Source: Pleurocapsa sp. CCALA 161 (GTDB taxonomy: Bacteria; Cyanobacteriota; Cyanobacteriia; Cyanobacteriales; Xenococcaceae). From it: a stretch of DNA of 58,199 nt. Below are positions 27,992 to 37,198 of the stretch, piece by piece; the stretch's first letter is position 1, and every line of letters starts with the position of its first letter. Made by a program: the position numbers and the translations under genes. The notes below the pieces were generated by a model, which made no database searches, was not told the origin of the DNA, and saw only the letters and a list, made by a program, of their open reading frames with translations. The DNA lies in contig NZ_PVWF01000016.1 in assembly GCF_003003995.1 (NCBI RefSeq), forward strand, positions 1-58,199. Direction: 5' to 3'.

Positions 27992-28657
27992 CCAAACTGT
28001 TTAATAATTTACTATGCCAAAATTTATAATGGTGAATCTTAAAACTGGCTACTGCTAATTCGTCTCAGGTCAAGCGTAAGATTGTTTTTTTCTTAAAAGC
28101 TTATTTTATCAGCTATTAGGTCGCTAATTTTTTTAAATTTAACCCCTACTTATTCTTGGTGCAGACTGTTACTTATAAATAAATTATAAAAAACACCATT
28201 ACCACTAAGATGCACAATTAGCTATCAAATATTATGTTGCTTTTTAAAACAGGTATTAATTCTCATTAACAATCAAATTAAAAAATATAATCATGTTTTA
28301 TATTGTCAAAGGAGTCATGGTTACTTATGCTTGATCATAGGAGTAAATAAATCAGCATGGGCTTGTTTGTTGCTACCCAATGATTTATTTTTTTAATGAT
28401 GTGGTTTAGCAATCTTTATGTCCAACCTTGAAAGAAAAATAGTTAATTATACTGATACAGTTTGTAGTTTTCTAGGCATCATTTCAGGTTGGGTTGAGCA
28501 AGCCACATTGAGGAGTAGAGTCATAAAGCACGGCTAGTTGGCAAGGTCAAAGAGACCCCGCCTTAAAACGACGGGTCTTCCTCTGACTTCGTAAATTTCT
28601 TACCCCAACTGTCAGACATGTTTGTTGTGTGTATATTTGGTTTGAAGAGGAAAAAAA
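27992..28657. promoter_or_regulatory. Divergent regulatory region between ndhF4 and the ccm operon
   Basis: This is a 666-bp non-coding region with no frame longer than about a dozen codons. It should hold the ndhF4 promoter and the ccmK promoter plus a long ccm leader. A hairpin with arms AGACCC (28553-28558) and GGGTCT (28573-28578) lies about 80 bp before the first ccmK, in the expected leader. I could not fix promoter elements or regulator sites. Confidence 0.55.
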
Positions 28658-28969
28658 ATGTCAATTGCGGTTGGAATGATTGAAACTCTGGGATTTCCAG
28701 CAGTAGTAGAGGCAGCCGATGCGATGGTGAAAGCAGCCCGTGTCACTCTAGTAGGATACGAAAAGATTGGTACAGGTCGCGTGACAGTAATTGTTCGCGG
28801 CGATGTATCTGAAGTCCAAGCTTCTGTAGCAGCAGGGATCGAAAATGTTAAAAGGGTCAATGGTGGTCAAGTGCTTTCTACTCACATCATTGCTCGTCCT
28901 CACGAAAACCTCGAATATGTGCTACCAATTCGCTACACCGAAGAAGTAGAACAATTTCGCTCCTACTAA
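28658..28969 (+). CDS. ccmK2: Carboxysome shell hexamer protein CcmK2 (copy a)
   Basis: The 103-residue single BMC-domain protein is the main hexagonal facet tile of the beta-carboxysome shell. It has the family motifs [20 protein letters not shown], the pore loop [17 protein letters not shown] and the end [15 protein letters not shown], finishing in FRSY. The length and end match CcmK2 rather than CcmK1. ATG 28658 has a purine-rich leader (GAAGAGGAAAAAAA). It differs from the next copy at only a few residues (IENVK for TENVT; FRSY for FRTY). First gene of the ccm operon. Confidence 0.96.
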   Translation: MSIAVGMIETLGFPAVVEAADAMVKAARVTLVGYEKIGTGRVTVIVRGDVSEVQASVAAGIENVKRVNGGQVLSTHIIARPHENLEYVLPIRYTEEVEQFRSY

Positions 28970-29032
28970 TCAGTTAGCAACTCAAATTAGTAATCACAAT
29001 ACTTAAAACACTTAGTCAATTTAGCAAAATGT

Positions 29033-29053
29033 AGCTAGTAAACTAAACTAGCT
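29033..29053 (+). promoter_or_regulatory. Intercistronic hairpin upstream of the second ccmK
   Basis: The arms AGCTAGT (29033-29039) and ACTAGCT (29047-29053) form a 7-bp stem. It ends just before the Shine-Dalgarno sequence (AAAGGAG) of the second ccmK, so it could influence initiation or RNA processing. Confidence 0.4.
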
Positions 29054-29070
29054 GTAAAGGAGAAAAAATT

Positions 29071-29382
29071 ATGTCAATTGCAGTTGGAATGATCGAAACA
29101 TTAGGTTTCCCAGCGGTGGTAGAAGCAGCCGATGCGATGGTGAAAGCAGCCCGTGTCACTCTAGTCGGATACGAAAAAATTGGCACAGGTCGTGTGACAG
29201 TAATCGTTCGTGGCGATGTGTCGGAAGTCCAGGCTTCCGTTGCCGCAGGTACAGAGAATGTAACTAGAGTAAATGGTGGTCAAGTATTGTCTACTCATAT
29301 CATTGCTCGTCCTCACGAAAACCTCGAATATGTACTGCCGATTCGCTATACCGAAGAAGTAGAGCAGTTCCGCACCTATTAA
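29071..29382 (+). CDS. ccmK2: Carboxysome shell hexamer protein CcmK2 (copy b)
   Basis: The 103-residue BMC-domain shell protein is a tandem duplicate of the preceding gene, ending in FRTY. Its DNA over the first 190 bp or so is nearly identical to the third copy (29476) and less like the first, as if copies 2 and 3 shared a recent duplication or gene conversion. Strong Shine-Dalgarno AAAGGAG, ten bases before ATG. The hexamer would tile the shell facets; a mix with the other copies is possible. Confidence 0.95.
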   Translation: MSIAVGMIETLGFPAVVEAADAMVKAARVTLVGYEKIGTGRVTVIVRGDVSEVQASVAAGTENVTRVNGGQVLSTHIIARPHENLEYVLPIRYTEEVEQFRTY

Positions 29383-29426
29383 TAGATTATTAAAAAATTA
29401 ATAGTAAATTAGGCAATTAAATGACC

Positions 29427-29448
29427 ATGTTCCGCCAAGGCGGAACAT
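29427..29448 (+). promoter_or_regulatory. Strong intercistronic hairpin before ccmK1
   Basis: ATGTTCCGCC and GGCGGAACAT form a perfect 10-bp stem separated by AA (in practice an 8-9 bp stem with a tetraloop), 28 bp before the third ccmK. No U-tract follows on the plus strand. It may set the ratio of CcmK2 to downstream products by attenuation, cleavage or stabilisation. Confidence 0.6.
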
Positions 29449-29475
29449 TCTTAAAAAAAATCAGGAGAAAAAATT

Positions 29476-29814
29476 ATGTCAATTGCAGTTGGAATGATCG
29501 AAACATTAGGTTTCCCAGCGGTGGTAGAAGCAGCAGATGCGATGGTAAAAGCAGCCCGTGTCACTCTAGTCGGATACGAAAAAATCGGTACAGGTCGCGT
29601 GACAGTAATCGTTCGTGGCGATGTGTCGGAAGTCCAGGCATCTGTATCAGCGGGTACTGAAAATGTTAGTCGAGTAAACGGTGGTCAAGTATTGTCTACT
29701 CATATCATTGCTCGCCCTCACGAAAACCTTGAATATGTACTGCCGATTCGCTACACCGAAGCTGTTGAGCAGTTTAGAGAAAGCGTTAATCCTCGTCCTT
29801 TAAGAAGACCATAA
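29476..29814 (+). CDS. ccmK1: Carboxysome shell hexamer protein CcmK1
   Basis: The 112-residue BMC-domain protein is nearly identical to the two CcmK2 copies through the domain. It carries a C-terminal extension ([11 protein letters not shown]) in place of the FRTY end, and EAVEQF for EEVEQF. This longer tail is the usual mark of CcmK1. Shine-Dalgarno CAGGAG precedes ATG 29476. It lies 21 bp before ccmL, and ccmL-ccmM-ccmN follow, as in other beta-cyanobacteria. Confidence 0.93.
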   Translation: MSIAVGMIETLGFPAVVEAADAMVKAARVTLVGYEKIGTGRVTVIVRGDVSEVQASVSAGTENVSRVNGGQVLSTHIIARPHENLEYVLPIRYTEAVEQFRESVNPRPLRRP

Positions 29815-29835
29815 AATTAGTTTAGGCAACATGGT

Positions 29836-30144
29836 ATGCAGATAGCTCAAGTTCGCGGCACGGTAGTTAGCACACATAAAGTTCCCAGTATGAGAGGGAT
29901 TAAATTGCTTCTAGTCCAATATATTGATGAAGAGGGGCAGCTTCTGCCAAAATATGAAGTTGCTGGGGACTTAATTGGTGCTGGTGTGAGTGAATGGGTC
30001 TTAGTTAGTCGCGGTAGCGCGGCCAGAATTGAGGCAGGTCAAGAATCAAAACCCCTTGATGCTACCATCGTTGGCATTATTGATACGGTCAACGTCGAGC
30101 GCAATGCCCTGTACAGTAAAAAAGAAGCTGAAAGACTGTCATAA
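29836..30144 (+). CDS. ccmL: Carboxysome vertex pentamer protein CcmL
   Basis: The 102-residue protein is of the CcmL/EutN family, which forms pentamers that close the vertices of the icosahedral shell. It starts MQIAQVRGTVVSTHKVPSM and carries GDLIGAGVSEWVLVSRGSAAR and DATIVGIIDTV, all typical. The gene is 21 bp downstream of ccmK1 and 130 bp upstream of ccmM, in the ccm operon. Nothing unusual is seen. Confidence 0.95.
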   Translation: MQIAQVRGTVVSTHKVPSMRGIKLLLVQYIDEEGQLLPKYEVAGDLIGAGVSEWVLVSRGSAARIEAGQESKPLDATIVGIIDTVNVERNALYSKKEAERLS

Positions 30145-30274
30145 AGACAATTGGCATAAAATACAGTTATATCGACATCGATTTAATAGATAGTCATTTC
30201 GCGCGTTTCTTGGCTGACGAAACATCAGTAGGTTCGCTCGTAAAATTAGTTTTAGTTTAGGAGGAATTGAGACA

Positions 30275-32365
30275 ATGGCAGCCCGCACCAAGGCGGCTCC
30301 CCCGACTCCGTGGTCAAACAATTTAGCAACACCCACAGTGGATAAGACTGCTTACGTGCATTCTTTCTCTCGTTTAATTGGTGATGTGCGAATTGGCGCG
30401 AACGTTTTTGTTGCTCCAGGTAGTTCTATTCGAGCCGATGAGGGAACGCCTTTTTTCATTGGAGAAAGCAGCAATATTCAAGATGGTGTTGTAATTCATG
30501 GTCTAGAACAGGGTCGAGTAGTTGGTGATGATAACCAAGAATACTCCGTCTGGATTGGCAAGAACACCTGCATTACCCATATGGCACTCATTCATGGGCC
30601 AGCTTACATTGGGGATGAATGCTTTATTGGTTTTCGCTCCACTGTGTTTAATGCCAAGGTGGGGAATGGCTGTATTATCATGATGCACGCCTTAATTCAA
30701 GATGTGGATATTCCTCCTGGGAAGTATGTTCCGTCAGGAGCAGTGATTGTCAATCAGCAACAGGCAGAACGCCTTCCAAATGTAATTGATAGCGATCGCG
30801 ATTTTGCCAACCATGTAGTCGAAATTAATGAAGCTCTTTTAGCTGGGTATCGCTGTGCCGATGATGAGGCTTGCGTTAATCCTCAAGTATATAAAGTATC
30901 GAAAGGAACAGATGCAGCGCCCAATTACGATATTAATGACCAGAGTGAATATACAAATTCAGTAAGTAATATGAGTTTAAGTTCAGATATTAAAACCCAA
31001 GTGCGATCGCTGCTAGCGCAAGGCTGCATCATCAGCACCGAACATGCTAACCAACGTCGGTTTAAAACTAAATCATGGCTAACTGGCGAAAAAATTGAAA
31101 GCCGCAATGAAAGCCAAATAATGGCTGAATTGGATTCTGTACTCCGTGAATACCAAGGAGAATTCGTTAGATTAATTGGCGTAGACCCCAGAGCCAATAG
31201 AAGAGTAGTGGAGATGGTTGTTCAGCGACCAGGCGACAATCCAGGTGAAGGAACAGTCAGAAATGTTGCCAATCACAATAGAGGGCACAACCGCAGTGGC
31301 AGAAACCGCTCTAGCCAAAGTAATCATAGCGGCAGCCTCAACGGTGACGTTTCTCAACAGATCGATAGCTTGGTTTCCCAAGGCTGTAGTATTGGTATCG
31401 AGCGTGCTAGCAAACGTCGTTTTAAAACCAAATCCTGGCTAACGGTTGGGCAAGTTGCAGGTTCTAGCAACAAGGTATTTGATGCTATTGAGAAAACTAT
31501 AGCGGAATATCCTAACGAATATGTTCGCATTGTTGCTGCTGATAACCATGTCAAAAGAAGAATGGCTGAAATAATTGTGCAGCGTCCTGGAGAAACTCCT
31601 GTACAGTCTTCTAGAAGTTATTCTGGCTCTAACTATAGCAATGGTAATGGTGGCAAAGCTAGTTACAGCAGTAACGGTAATAGCAGTAGTTTAGATTCAG
31701 AGGTAATTCAAGAAATTCGCTCTTTGCTGGCTGCTGGTTATCAAATTGGCTCAGAACACGCCGACAAACGACGTTTTAGAACCAAATCTTGGAAAAGCTG
31801 TTCTCCTATTGAAAGTAACCGCGAATCAAATGTTATTGCTGCCTTAGAAGATTGTTTAAAGGAACATTCTGGCGAATATGTGCGAATGTTGGGCATCGAT
31901 TCTCAAGCTAGACGCAGGGTTGCTGAAACTATCATCCAAAGACCTGGTGATAATCCTCAAGCCAACGGCAAAGCCAATGGCAGCAGAAACGGTAATAGAA
32001 ACGGTAATAGTAATGTCAAGGATCGAGGCTACTTTGTAGCTGACTATACTAACGACAATAGTAAAAATGGTCGTCCCGCTCACTATAACGACTTCAGTCA
32101 AAAACTTCTTAGTAACGAAGCTGTTCAAGAAGTACGCTCTTTGCTAGCTGCTGGCTATAAAATTGGCACAGAACACGCAGACAAAAGACGTTTTAAAACT
32201 AAATCTTGGCAAAGCTGCGCTCCTATGGATAGTCGCAATGAGTTGGATGTAGTTGCTTCTTTAAACGTTTGTTTAGCCGAACACCATGGTGAGTACGTCC
32301 GTTTGTTGGGAATCGATCCTAAAAGCAAAAGAAGAGTGGCAGAAACCATTATTCAGCGACCATAA
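30275..32365 (+). CDS. ccmM: Carboxysome scaffold CcmM: active-type gamma-carbonic anhydrase plus four SSUL modules
   Basis: The 696-residue protein has an N-terminal left-handed beta-helix gamma-carbonic anhydrase domain (1-205) and four Rubisco small-subunit-like (SSUL) modules at about 234-321, 354-440, 472-558 and 611-696, joined by Asn/Ser/Gly-rich linkers. His75, His102 and His107 are the zinc ligands, and Cys194/Cys200 form the pair whose disulphide activates the enzyme in thermophilic homologues. SSUL modules bridge Rubisco into the carboxysome condensate. SSUL3 (Cys509/Cys527) and SSUL4 (Cys648/Cys666) hold a cysteine pair 18 apart, while SSUL1 and SSUL2 each have a single cysteine elsewhere (251, 371). 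Strong Shine-Dalgarno AGGAGG precedes ATG 30275. An internal ATG (30971) could give a short SSUL-only form. Confidence 0.95.
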   Translation: MAARTKAAPPTPWSNNLATPTVDKTAYVHSFSRLIGDVRIGANVFVAPGSSIRADEGTPFFIGESSNIQDGVVIHGLEQGRVVGDDNQEYSVWIGKNTCITHMALIHGPAYIGDECFIGFRSTVFNAKVGNGCIIMMHALIQDVDIPPGKYVPSGAVIVNQQQAERLPNVIDSDRDFANHVVEINEALLAGYRCADDEACVNPQVYKVSKGTDAAPNYDINDQSEYTNSVSNMSLSSDIKTQVRSLLAQGCIISTEHANQRRFKTKSWLTGEKIESRNESQIMAELDSVLREYQGEFVRLIGVDPRANRRVVEMVVQRPGDNPGEGTVRNVANHNRGHNRSGRNRSSQSNHSGSLNGDVSQQIDSLVSQGCSIGIERASKRRFKTKSWLTVGQVAGSSNKVFDAIEKTIAEYPNEYVRIVAADNHVKRRMAEIIVQRPGETPVQSSRSYSGSNYSNGNGGKASYSSNGNSSSLDSEVIQEIRSLLAAGYQIGSEHADKRRFRTKSWKSCSPIESNRESNVIAALEDCLKEHSGEYVRMLGIDSQARRRVAETIIQRPGDNPQANGKANGSRNGNRNGNSNVKDRGYFVADYTNDNSKNGRPAHYNDFSQKLLSNEAVQEVRSLLAAGYKIGTEHADKRRFKTKSWQSCAPMDSRNELDVVASLNVCLAEHHGEYVRLLGIDPKSKRRVAETIIQRP

Positions 32366-32464
32366 GCCAATTTAGAGGTGGCGCGATCGCGATCGCGGGT
32401 TAGGAAGCGGTTACTGTCTAGATACATACCGCTCCAACCTTCATCAACAAATTTATTTTTCTCC

Positions 32465-33130
32465 ATGATTTATCTCCCACCTCCACAACCTAGTTTAAAT
32501 AAAGATATCCGCATAAGTGGCGATGTTGAGATTCATCCTACGGCATCTTTGGCTTCAGGCGTAATCTTACAAGCTGCGCCCGATCATAAAATTGTTGTAG
32601 GTGCAGATGCTTGCATTGGCATGGGAGCAATTATTAACGCGGCTCAAGGTTCGGTTAAAATAGGTAGTGGAGCGATTTTAGGTGCTGGAGTACTGATTAT
32701 TGGAGCGAGTAAGATTGGGAGTAATTGTTGTATTGGTACTTCAACCACTATTTTTCAATCAGATGTAGCGGCAATGATTGTGGTTGAACCTGGCTCGATT
32801 ATCGGTGATGGTTCTCGTCAGGCAGAAAAAAATAGCCATGAGCAATCAGAAACTCAATCAAGCAAAAATAGCAAAAATAGCAAAAACGCCAATCACATCG
32901 GGGTCAAGTCTAATAGCAAGTCTGATAGCGTAGATAAACCGAAGCATCAGTCAGTTCAAAATTCTAATTACGTTCCAGATTTACCTTCGGTTACTCCAGT
33001 TGAAACGGCAACTCAAAATCCTCTTAACCAGAATAAAAAACCGGTAGTCGGTCAGCTTTATATTAATGAACTTTTAATCACTCTCTTTCCTCACAATAAA
33101 ACTCCTCATTCTGGTTCTCAAAGCCCATAA
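32465..33130 (+). CDS. ccmN: Carboxysome adaptor protein CcmN
   Basis: The 221-residue protein links the CcmM-Rubisco core to the shell. Residues 1-118 or so are hexapeptide repeats of a left-handed beta-helix (GDVEIHPTASLASGVILQAA, IGSGAILGAGVLIIG). A low-complexity Ser/Asn/Lys linker follows, and then the amphipathic encapsulation peptide VVGQLYINELLITLFP (194-209), which binds CcmK. ATG 32465 is chosen because the conserved start IYLPPPQPSL follows it; a GTG at 32378 would add 29 basic residues without family support. Neither start has a good Shine-Dalgarno sequence. Twelve extra residues follow the encapsulation peptide. Confidence 0.9.
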   Translation: MIYLPPPQPSLNKDIRISGDVEIHPTASLASGVILQAAPDHKIVVGADACIGMGAIINAAQGSVKIGSGAILGAGVLIIGASKIGSNCCIGTSTTIFQSDVAAMIVVEPGSIIGDGSRQAEKNSHEQSETQSSKNSKNSKNANHIGVKSNSKSDSVDKPKHQSVQNSNYVPDLPSVTPVETATQNPLNQNKKPVVGQLYINELLITLFPHNKTPHSGSQSP

Positions 33131-33781
33131 AATTCGCCTAAAGATCAAATATATGCCGAATCTACGAGAAATACTGACACATTTCTTTTGCCTTAGATAG
33201 CCGATACAAATAGTTATTTGTGTTGGTTTTTTTGTTTAAGCAACTATTAATCAAATTCAGAAGATATCTAATTAAAAATAGATGAGTAAAAATACTTATG
33301 GTCTTAAATTTAAGCTTCGACAGAGTATCTTGTAAGCAACCAAATAAAGAAAATATTAATAATTCTTAATTTTCGGGATTATCATGAAAAAATGATTAGT
33401 TTATTTTATGCTTTATAAAAAATAAACCAATCAAAACAGAGCTAAAAATACTGACCAAGTATTAACATTCATGATATTCTATGAAGATAAGAAATTACTG
33501 AAGAAAAATAGCTTACTCTGCTATTTATAGCAACGGTTTTTTTAAGACTGCAAAACATCTTTCTACTGATTTTTTTTAACGGTATTATAGAGTCACCTAT
33601 TAATTTTTATCTGCCGATCTTGTGAGATCTAGATTTTAATGAATGGACTGGGGTTTGATCGGAGCAAGATTTAGTCTTAATTCAAAAACCTTCGCATGGT
33701 ATGGCTATCAGTCTGCCGTAACGAGTGGCTCTATAGGGAAAGTAAAAATTAAGCGTTTTATTTATGGAGGAATGACCAAAG
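33131..33781. promoter_or_regulatory. ccmN-rbcL intergenic region with rbcL promoter and leader
   Basis: This is a 651-bp AT-rich non-coding stretch. A U-tract terminator lies at its start (33201-33233). The remainder should contain the rbcL promoter and a leader. The rbcL Shine-Dalgarno GGAGGA overlaps a three-codon micro-ORF (ATG GAG GAA TGA, 33764-33775) ending 6 bp before the rbcL ATG. Confidence 0.6.
33201..33233 (+). terminator. Intrinsic terminator after the ccm operon
   Basis: CCGATACAAAT pairs with ATTTGTGTTGG (11 bp including two G-T pairs) around a tiny loop, followed directly by TTTTTTTG. It should separate the ccm transcript from rbcL-rbcX-rbcS. Confidence 0.8.
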
Positions 33782-35197
33782 ATGGCAACTAAGACAGGTG
33801 CTGGATTTAAGGCTGGTGTACAAGACTATCGACTAACTTACTACACCCCAGACTATACACCCAAGGATACAGACCTTTTGGCTTGTTTTCGGATGACACC
33901 CCAACCTGGTGTTCCTGCTGAAGAGTGTGCTGCTGCGGTAGCTGCAGAATCTTCTACTGGTACATGGACAACAGTATGGACAGATGGTTTAACCGATCTC
34001 GATCGCTATAAAGGTCGTTGTTATGAAGTTGAGCCTGTTCCTGGTGAAGATAATCAATACTTCTGTTTTGTTGCTTACCCCATGGACTTGTTTGAAGAAG
34101 GTTCTGTAACCAACATTCTAACTTCTTTGGTAGGTAACGTATTTGGCTTCAAAGCTTTACGGGCGCTACGTTTAGAGGATATTCGTTTCCCTGTAGCTTT
34201 ACTTAAAACTTTCCAAGGACCTCCTCACGGGATAACTGTGGAAAGAGACTTGTTAAACAAATATGGTCGTCCTTTATTGGGTTGTACCATTAAGCCCAAG
34301 TTAGGTCTATCGGCTAAGAACTACGGTCGTGCAGTATATGAATGTCTTCGTGGTGGTCTAGATTTCACCAAAGATGATGAAAACATTAACTCACAGCCTT
34401 TCATGCGTTGGCGCGATCGCTTCTTATTTGTTCAAGAAGCCATTGAGAAATCTCAAGCGGAAACAAATGAAGTAAAAGGTCACTATTTAAACGTGACTGC
34501 TGCTACTTGTGAAGACATGATGGAACGTGCTGAGTTTGCCAAAGAAATTGGTACTCCTATCGTTATGCATGACTTCCTGACTGGTGGTTTTACTGCTAAC
34601 ACTACTTTGTCTAAATGGTGTCGTCGTAACGGTGTCTTACTCCACATTCACCGCGCAATGCACGCTGTAATTGACCGTCAAAGAAATCACGGTATTCACT
34701 TCCGCGTTTTGGCTAAATGTTTGCGTCTGTCTGGTGGTGACCACCTCCACTCAGGTACTGTGGTTGGTAAACTTGAAGGTGAACGCGATATCACTCTAGG
34801 TTTTGTTGACCAAATGCGTGAAGACTATGTAGAGGAAGATCGCTCTCGCGGTAACTTCTTCACTCAAGATTGGGCTTCTCTTCCTGGAGTCATGCCTGTC
34901 GCTTCTGGTGGTATCCACGTATGGCACATGCCTGCACTGGTGGAAATCTTTGGAGATGATTCTTGTCTTCAGTTTGGTGGTGGTACTTTAGGACACCCTT
35001 GGGGTAATGCCCCTGGTGCAACTGCTAACCGTGTTGCTTTAGAAGCTTGTGTTCAAGCTCGTAACGAAGGACGTAGCCTAGCTCGTGAAGGTAATGATGT
35101 TATCCGCGAAGCTTGTCGTTGGAGTCCTGAGTTGGCTGCTGCTTGTGAACTTTGGAAAGAAATCAAGTTCGAGTTTGATGCAGTAGATACTCTCTAA
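33782..35197 (+). CDS. rbcL: Rubisco large subunit, form IB
   Basis: The 471-residue protein is the catalytic subunit of ribulose-1,5-bisphosphate carboxylase. Landmarks are TIKPKLG (Lys171, equal to Lys175 of plants), GLDFTKDDE (Lys197, the carbamylated lysine, equal to Lys201), [26 protein letters not shown] and [10 protein letters not shown]. The sequence starts [19 protein letters not shown], typical of form IB green-type cyanobacteria. Length is about four residues shorter than the plant enzyme. Good Shine-Dalgarno GGAGGA. First gene of rbcL-rbcX-rbcS; the holoenzyme is L8S8 inside the carboxysome. Confidence 0.98.
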   Translation: MATKTGAGFKAGVQDYRLTYYTPDYTPKDTDLLACFRMTPQPGVPAEECAAAVAAESSTGTWTTVWTDGLTDLDRYKGRCYEVEPVPGEDNQYFCFVAYPMDLFEEGSVTNILTSLVGNVFGFKALRALRLEDIRFPVALLKTFQGPPHGITVERDLLNKYGRPLLGCTIKPKLGLSAKNYGRAVYECLRGGLDFTKDDENINSQPFMRWRDRFLFVQEAIEKSQAETNEVKGHYLNVTAATCEDMMERAEFAKEIGTPIVMHDFLTGGFTANTTLSKWCRRNGVLLHIHRAMHAVIDRQRNHGIHFRVLAKCLRLSGGDHLHSGTVVGKLEGERDITLGFVDQMREDYVEEDRSRGNFFTQDWASLPGVMPVASGGIHVWHMPALVEIFGDDSCLQFGGGTLGHPWGNAPGATANRVALEACVQARNEGRSLAREGNDVIREACRWSPELAAACELWKEIKFEFDAVDTL

Positions 35198-35300
35198 ATT
35201 TAGAGCATAGTTTGTGAATAACAAGTAGTTGATTCTGGGATTAAAAATGAGGAACTAAATTGGATCGAGTTTAAAATCTCAGAATAACTATCAAAACTAA

Positions 35301-35705
35301 ATGCAACCTCAAGATATTGCCAAAGAGACGGCAAAAGTTGTCCAAAACTATTTGACCTTTAAAGCGGTGCAGCTAGTTATTGCTCAATTGGCTGAAACTA
35401 ATCCTCAAGAATCTATCTGGCTTAGACAGTATTCTTCGGGAGGAAAGTTGCGAGATGCCGAAACCTATATTCAGGAGATTATGTCCGAGCATAGAGGTAA
35501 AGAATTAGCTTTACGGATCATGACTGTACGCGCTGATATAGCAGAGCAAACTCTAGAATTTTTACCAGAAATGGTCACTGCTGGAATTAAAGAGAGTAAT
35601 TTAGCCCATCGCCGTCATCTTTTGGAACGTCTTACTCAAACGTCTTCAGAAACAATAAATCAAGATGCTTCTGAGGCAACGGAAGAAACCGAAGATTCTG
35701 ATTAG
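35301..35705 (+). CDS. rbcX: Rubisco assembly chaperone RbcX
   Basis: The 134-residue helical protein binds as a dimer to the C-terminal tail of RbcL and assists assembly of the L8 core before RbcS joins. It shows the family pattern: KETAKVVQNYLTFKAVQLV at the N terminus, LRQYSSGGKLRDAE, YIQEIMSEHRGKELALRIMTVR and HLTERLTQT-like residues (HLLERLTQT). The acidic low-complexity C-terminal tail is usual. It lies between rbcL (103 bp upstream) and rbcS (24 bp downstream). Confidence 0.95.
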   Translation: MQPQDIAKETAKVVQNYLTFKAVQLVIAQLAETNPQESIWLRQYSSGGKLRDAETYIQEIMSEHRGKELALRIMTVRADIAEQTLEFLPEMVTAGIKESNLAHRRHLLERLTQTSSETINQDASEATEETEDSD

Positions 35706-35729
35706 AACATATATACAGAAAAAGAAAAC

Positions 35730-36068
35730 ATGAAAACTTTACCTAAAGAGCGTCGTTACGAAACCCTTTCATTTTTACCACCTTTAACAGATCAGCAGAT
35801 TGCCAAACAAATCGATTTTATGATCGATCAAGGTTATATTCCTGGTGTGGAATTTGAAAAAGATCCTACTCCTAAGCTGCATCACTGGACTTTATGGAAA
35901 CTGCCTTTATTTGATGCTCGTAGTTCTCAAGAAGTATTAAACGAAGTGCGCGAGTGCCGTTCTGAATACTCTGACTGCTACATTCGAGTGGTTGGTTTTG
36001 ACAACATCAAGCAATGTCAAACTGTTAGCTTTATTGTTTACAAACCTAACACCCAATCTCGTTATTAA
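35730..36068 (+). CDS. rbcS: Rubisco small subunit
   Basis: The 112-residue small subunit starts [20 protein letters not shown] and has [21 protein letters not shown] and [19 protein letters not shown], the conserved small-subunit motifs. It caps the L8 core. It is last in the rbc operon, 24 bp after rbcX, and is followed by a strong terminator. The four SSUL modules of CcmM in this window mimic it. Confidence 0.97.
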   Translation: MKTLPKERRYETLSFLPPLTDQQIAKQIDFMIDQGYIPGVEFEKDPTPKLHHWTLWKLPLFDARSSQEVLNEVRECRSEYSDCYIRVVGFDNIKQCQTVSFIVYKPNTQSRY

Positions 36069-36137
36069 GAAATAGAGAACTTAATTGTTAGTGATGTTTA
36101 GATGCTGGTGTATTTGACCAATCGCTAATAAAGAATT

Positions 36138-36178
36138 AGGGATGATTCTAGCTGTCGATGCTAGTGTCGTCCTTTTTT
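36138..36178 (+). terminator. Intrinsic terminator after rbcS
   Basis: A stem of about 15 bp (AGGGATGATTCTAGC with GCTAGTGTCGTCCTT, one mismatch and three G-T pairs) around TGTCGAT is followed by a run of six T. Confidence 0.85.
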
Positions 36179-36331
36179 CTTGTGGTAGTAGCAGGAAAAT
36201 TCTGAATTTAAGAAATTGCTATCCTTTTGCTAGACTAAATGGTGATAGTTTGCGATCGCCTTGAAAATATCTATCAATTGATCTGTTAAATTTTAACGCC
36301 ACAAATATTTTGCTCAACTACTAACTAAACT

Positions 36332-37102
36332 ATGCTTGCTAAACGAATCTTACCTTGTCTTGATGTAAATGCTGGGCGAGTGGTGAAAGGGGTTAATTTT
36401 GTCGATCTTAAAGATGCGGGAGATCCTGTAGAACTAGCTAAAGTGTACAATGACGCAGGAGCAGATGAACTAGTATTTCTAGATATTACTGCTACCCACG
36501 AAGATCGAGGAACAATTGTTGATGTCGTGTATCGCACTGCCGAACAAGTTTTTATTCCTTTGACTGTTGGTGGAGGAATTCAATCCTTAGAAAATATTAA
36601 AATTTTGTTACGAGCTGGTGCAGATAAGGTGAGCATTAACTCAGCAGCAGTTCGCCACCCAGAGTTAATTAATCGAGCCAGCGATCGCTTTGGCAAACAG
36701 TGTATTGTCGTCGCAATTGATGCTCGTAAACGGATCGATCCTCATAATCCTGGATGGGATGTCTATGTGCGTGGAGGACGGAAAAATACGGGCATAGATG
36801 CGATCGCCTGGGCCACAGAAATGGCTCAAAGAGGAGCTGGAGAATTACTCGTAACTAGTATGGACGCTGATGGAACTCAAGCAGGATATGATTTAAAACT
36901 GACTCGAACTATTGCCGAACAGGTGGAAATTCCAGTAATTGCCTCTGGTGGCGCGGGGAACTGCCAACATATCCTAGAAGCCTTTGAGGAGGGCAAAGCC
37001 GAAGCCGCTTTATTAGCATCCTTACTGCATTTTGGTCAGTTAAGCGTTCAAGAAATTAAATTATATTTACAGGAACATAAAATTCCCATCAGAATGATTT
37101 AA
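36332..37102 (+). CDS. hisF: Imidazole glycerol phosphate synthase cyclase subunit HisF
   Basis: The 256-residue TIM-barrel enzyme catalyses the cyclisation step of histidine synthesis with ammonia from HisH. The catalytic aspartates are in [17 protein letters not shown] near the N terminus and in [13 protein letters not shown]. Phosphate-binding motifs VGGGIQSLE and [10 protein letters not shown] are present, and length is normal. It lies 263 bp after rbcS behind a terminator, so it has its own promoter. No other his genes are nearby, as is usual in cyanobacteria. Confidence 0.97.
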   Translation: MLAKRILPCLDVNAGRVVKGVNFVDLKDAGDPVELAKVYNDAGADELVFLDITATHEDRGTIVDVVYRTAEQVFIPLTVGGGIQSLENIKILLRAGADKVSINSAAVRHPELINRASDRFGKQCIVVAIDARKRIDPHNPGWDVYVRGGRKNTGIDAIAWATEMAQRGAGELLVTSMDADGTQAGYDLKLTRTIAEQVEIPVIASGGAGNCQHILEAFEEGKAEAALLASLLHFGQLSVQEIKLYLQEHKIPIRMI

Positions 37103-37198
37103 ACTTCTAATCTTGAGCAAAGCTTAAATTAATTAGACTACTTATCAAAAACTAAAATTTGTATATTAAGATAGATACATGTTTACATTTCGTAAAGT

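Noticed and set aside
32378-32464. GTG-initiated N-terminal extension of CcmN
   Set aside because: The 29 added residues are basic and unlike CcmN starts; the conserved beginning IYLPPPQPSL follows ATG 32465.
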